This document shows positions 40,028 to 40,229 of a stretch of DNA of 40,229 nt, piece after piece; position 1 is the first letter of the stretch, and the number at the start of each line of letters is the position of its first letter. A program made the translations under genes and the position numbers. The notes under the pieces are model-generated. The model did not search any database, had not been told where the DNA came from, and worked only from the letters and a program-made list of their open reading frames with translations. The DNA lies in contig NZ_FMXT01000017.1 in NCBI RefSeq assembly GCF_900104335.1, positions 1-40,229 on the forward strand, read 5' to 3'. The DNA is from Pseudobutyrivibrio sp. YE44. Lineage in GTDB: Bacteria; Bacillota; Clostridia; Lachnospirales; Lachnospiraceae.

Positions 40028-40229
40028 ACCACCTGCTTTGCGGGTGGTGGGAAAATGCTTCAGCTTACAGAAAAATACCTCCAATGCTAGAATTACTATG
40101 GTTCGTCAGCCAAGTAAAATAACAAAGGAGGTAGTCCCCGATGGACATGAATAGTTTATCACACACTAAGTGGGAGTGTAAGTATCATATAGTTTTTGCA
40201 CCTAAGTATAGAAGGAAGGTTGCTTATGG
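40028..40229 (+). mobile_element. Left end of an IS200/IS605-family element, cut by window end
   Basis: A subterminal hairpin ACCACCTGC-TTT-GCGGGTGGT (40028-40048, nine paired positions with one wobble) precedes a Y1 transposase start at 40141. Imperfect hairpins at the ends are the recognition signals of this single-strand transposing family. The exact left cleavage point is not determined, and whether a tnpB-type gene follows is not visible. Confidence 0.8.
40141..40229 (+). CDS. tnpA: IS200/IS605 transposase TnpA (Y1 type), 3' truncated by window
   Basis: The first 29 codons read MDMNSLSHTKWECKYHIVFA then PKYRRKVAY, the highly conserved start of the Y1 (HUH, single catalytic Tyr) transposases of IS200/IS605, including the first beta strand KYHIVFAPKYR. 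AAAGGAGG lies nine bases before the ATG. The HUH motif and catalytic Tyr lie beyond the window. Confidence 0.9.
   Translation, partial: MDMNSLSHTKWECKYHIVFAPKYRRKVAY

Overview
The window looks like a chromosomal segment of a butyrate-forming, AT-rich member of the Lachnospiraceae, close to Butyrivibrio or Pseudobutyrivibrio. This is inferred from the thl-hbd-bcd-etfB-etfA cluster, the anaerobic class III ribonucleotide reductase, the Shine-Dalgarno (SD) sites and the protein sequences. No taxonomic search was possible.

Layout. 1-2.3 kb: right part of an IS66-type insertion sequence cut by the window edge. 2.3-4.3 kb: minus-strand genes of unknown function (a 308-aa protein, a small 53-codon ORF, an acidic lipoprotein). 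4.45-10.6 kb: a complete integrated mobilizable element of about 6.1 kb. It is bounded by a 20-bp perfect direct repeat (26 bp with one mismatch) and carries a repressor, a hairpin-rich noncoding region, a MobV-like relaxase, a CHC2 zinc-finger protein, a VapE-like ATPase and a tyrosine integrase. 10.6-13.9 kb: two identical tRNA-Gly(GCC) genes in inverted orientation, each with its own promoter and hairpin leader, enclosing a three-gene cell-surface operon (C39-like cysteine-peptidase-fold protein, membrane-anchored Ig-like/transglutaminase-like protein, lipoprotein). 13.9-14.9 kb: small membrane proteins.

15-21 kb: housekeeping genes thyA-dfrA, ilvB-ilvN, a coiled-coil SleB-type cell-wall hydrolase and deoD. 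21.3-27 kb: the butyrate operon, strongly codon-biased, with a promoter and a cre-like site upstream. No crotonase gene is present; the thl-hbd gap instead holds a long nested hairpin. 27-31.4 kb: a MATE transporter, a GH2 glycosidase and a two-gene ThrE-type exporter. 31.4-35.6 kb: a cluster of DnaA-box-like nonamers, an Mrp/ApbC ATPase, cyclophilin, an unknown membrane protein and a CorC/HlyC protein. 35.7-37.2 kb: a decayed hicA next to an intact hicB, then a TPR lipoprotein. 37.2-39.9 kb: NrdR-box-like sites and nrdD fused to a C-terminal redoxin domain. 40.0 kb to end: left end of an IS200/IS605 element.

The most unusual content is in the noncoding DNA. There is a five-helix nested structure between thyA and dfrA that pairs the thyA stop codon with the start of the dfrA ribosome binding site. 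Two related long hairpins lie between thl-hbd and mrp-ppi. The mobilizable element has a chain of hairpins with mutually exclusive pairings. A DnaA-box cluster lies away from any dnaA gene. All structures and sites were found by reading the sequence; none was scored by software.
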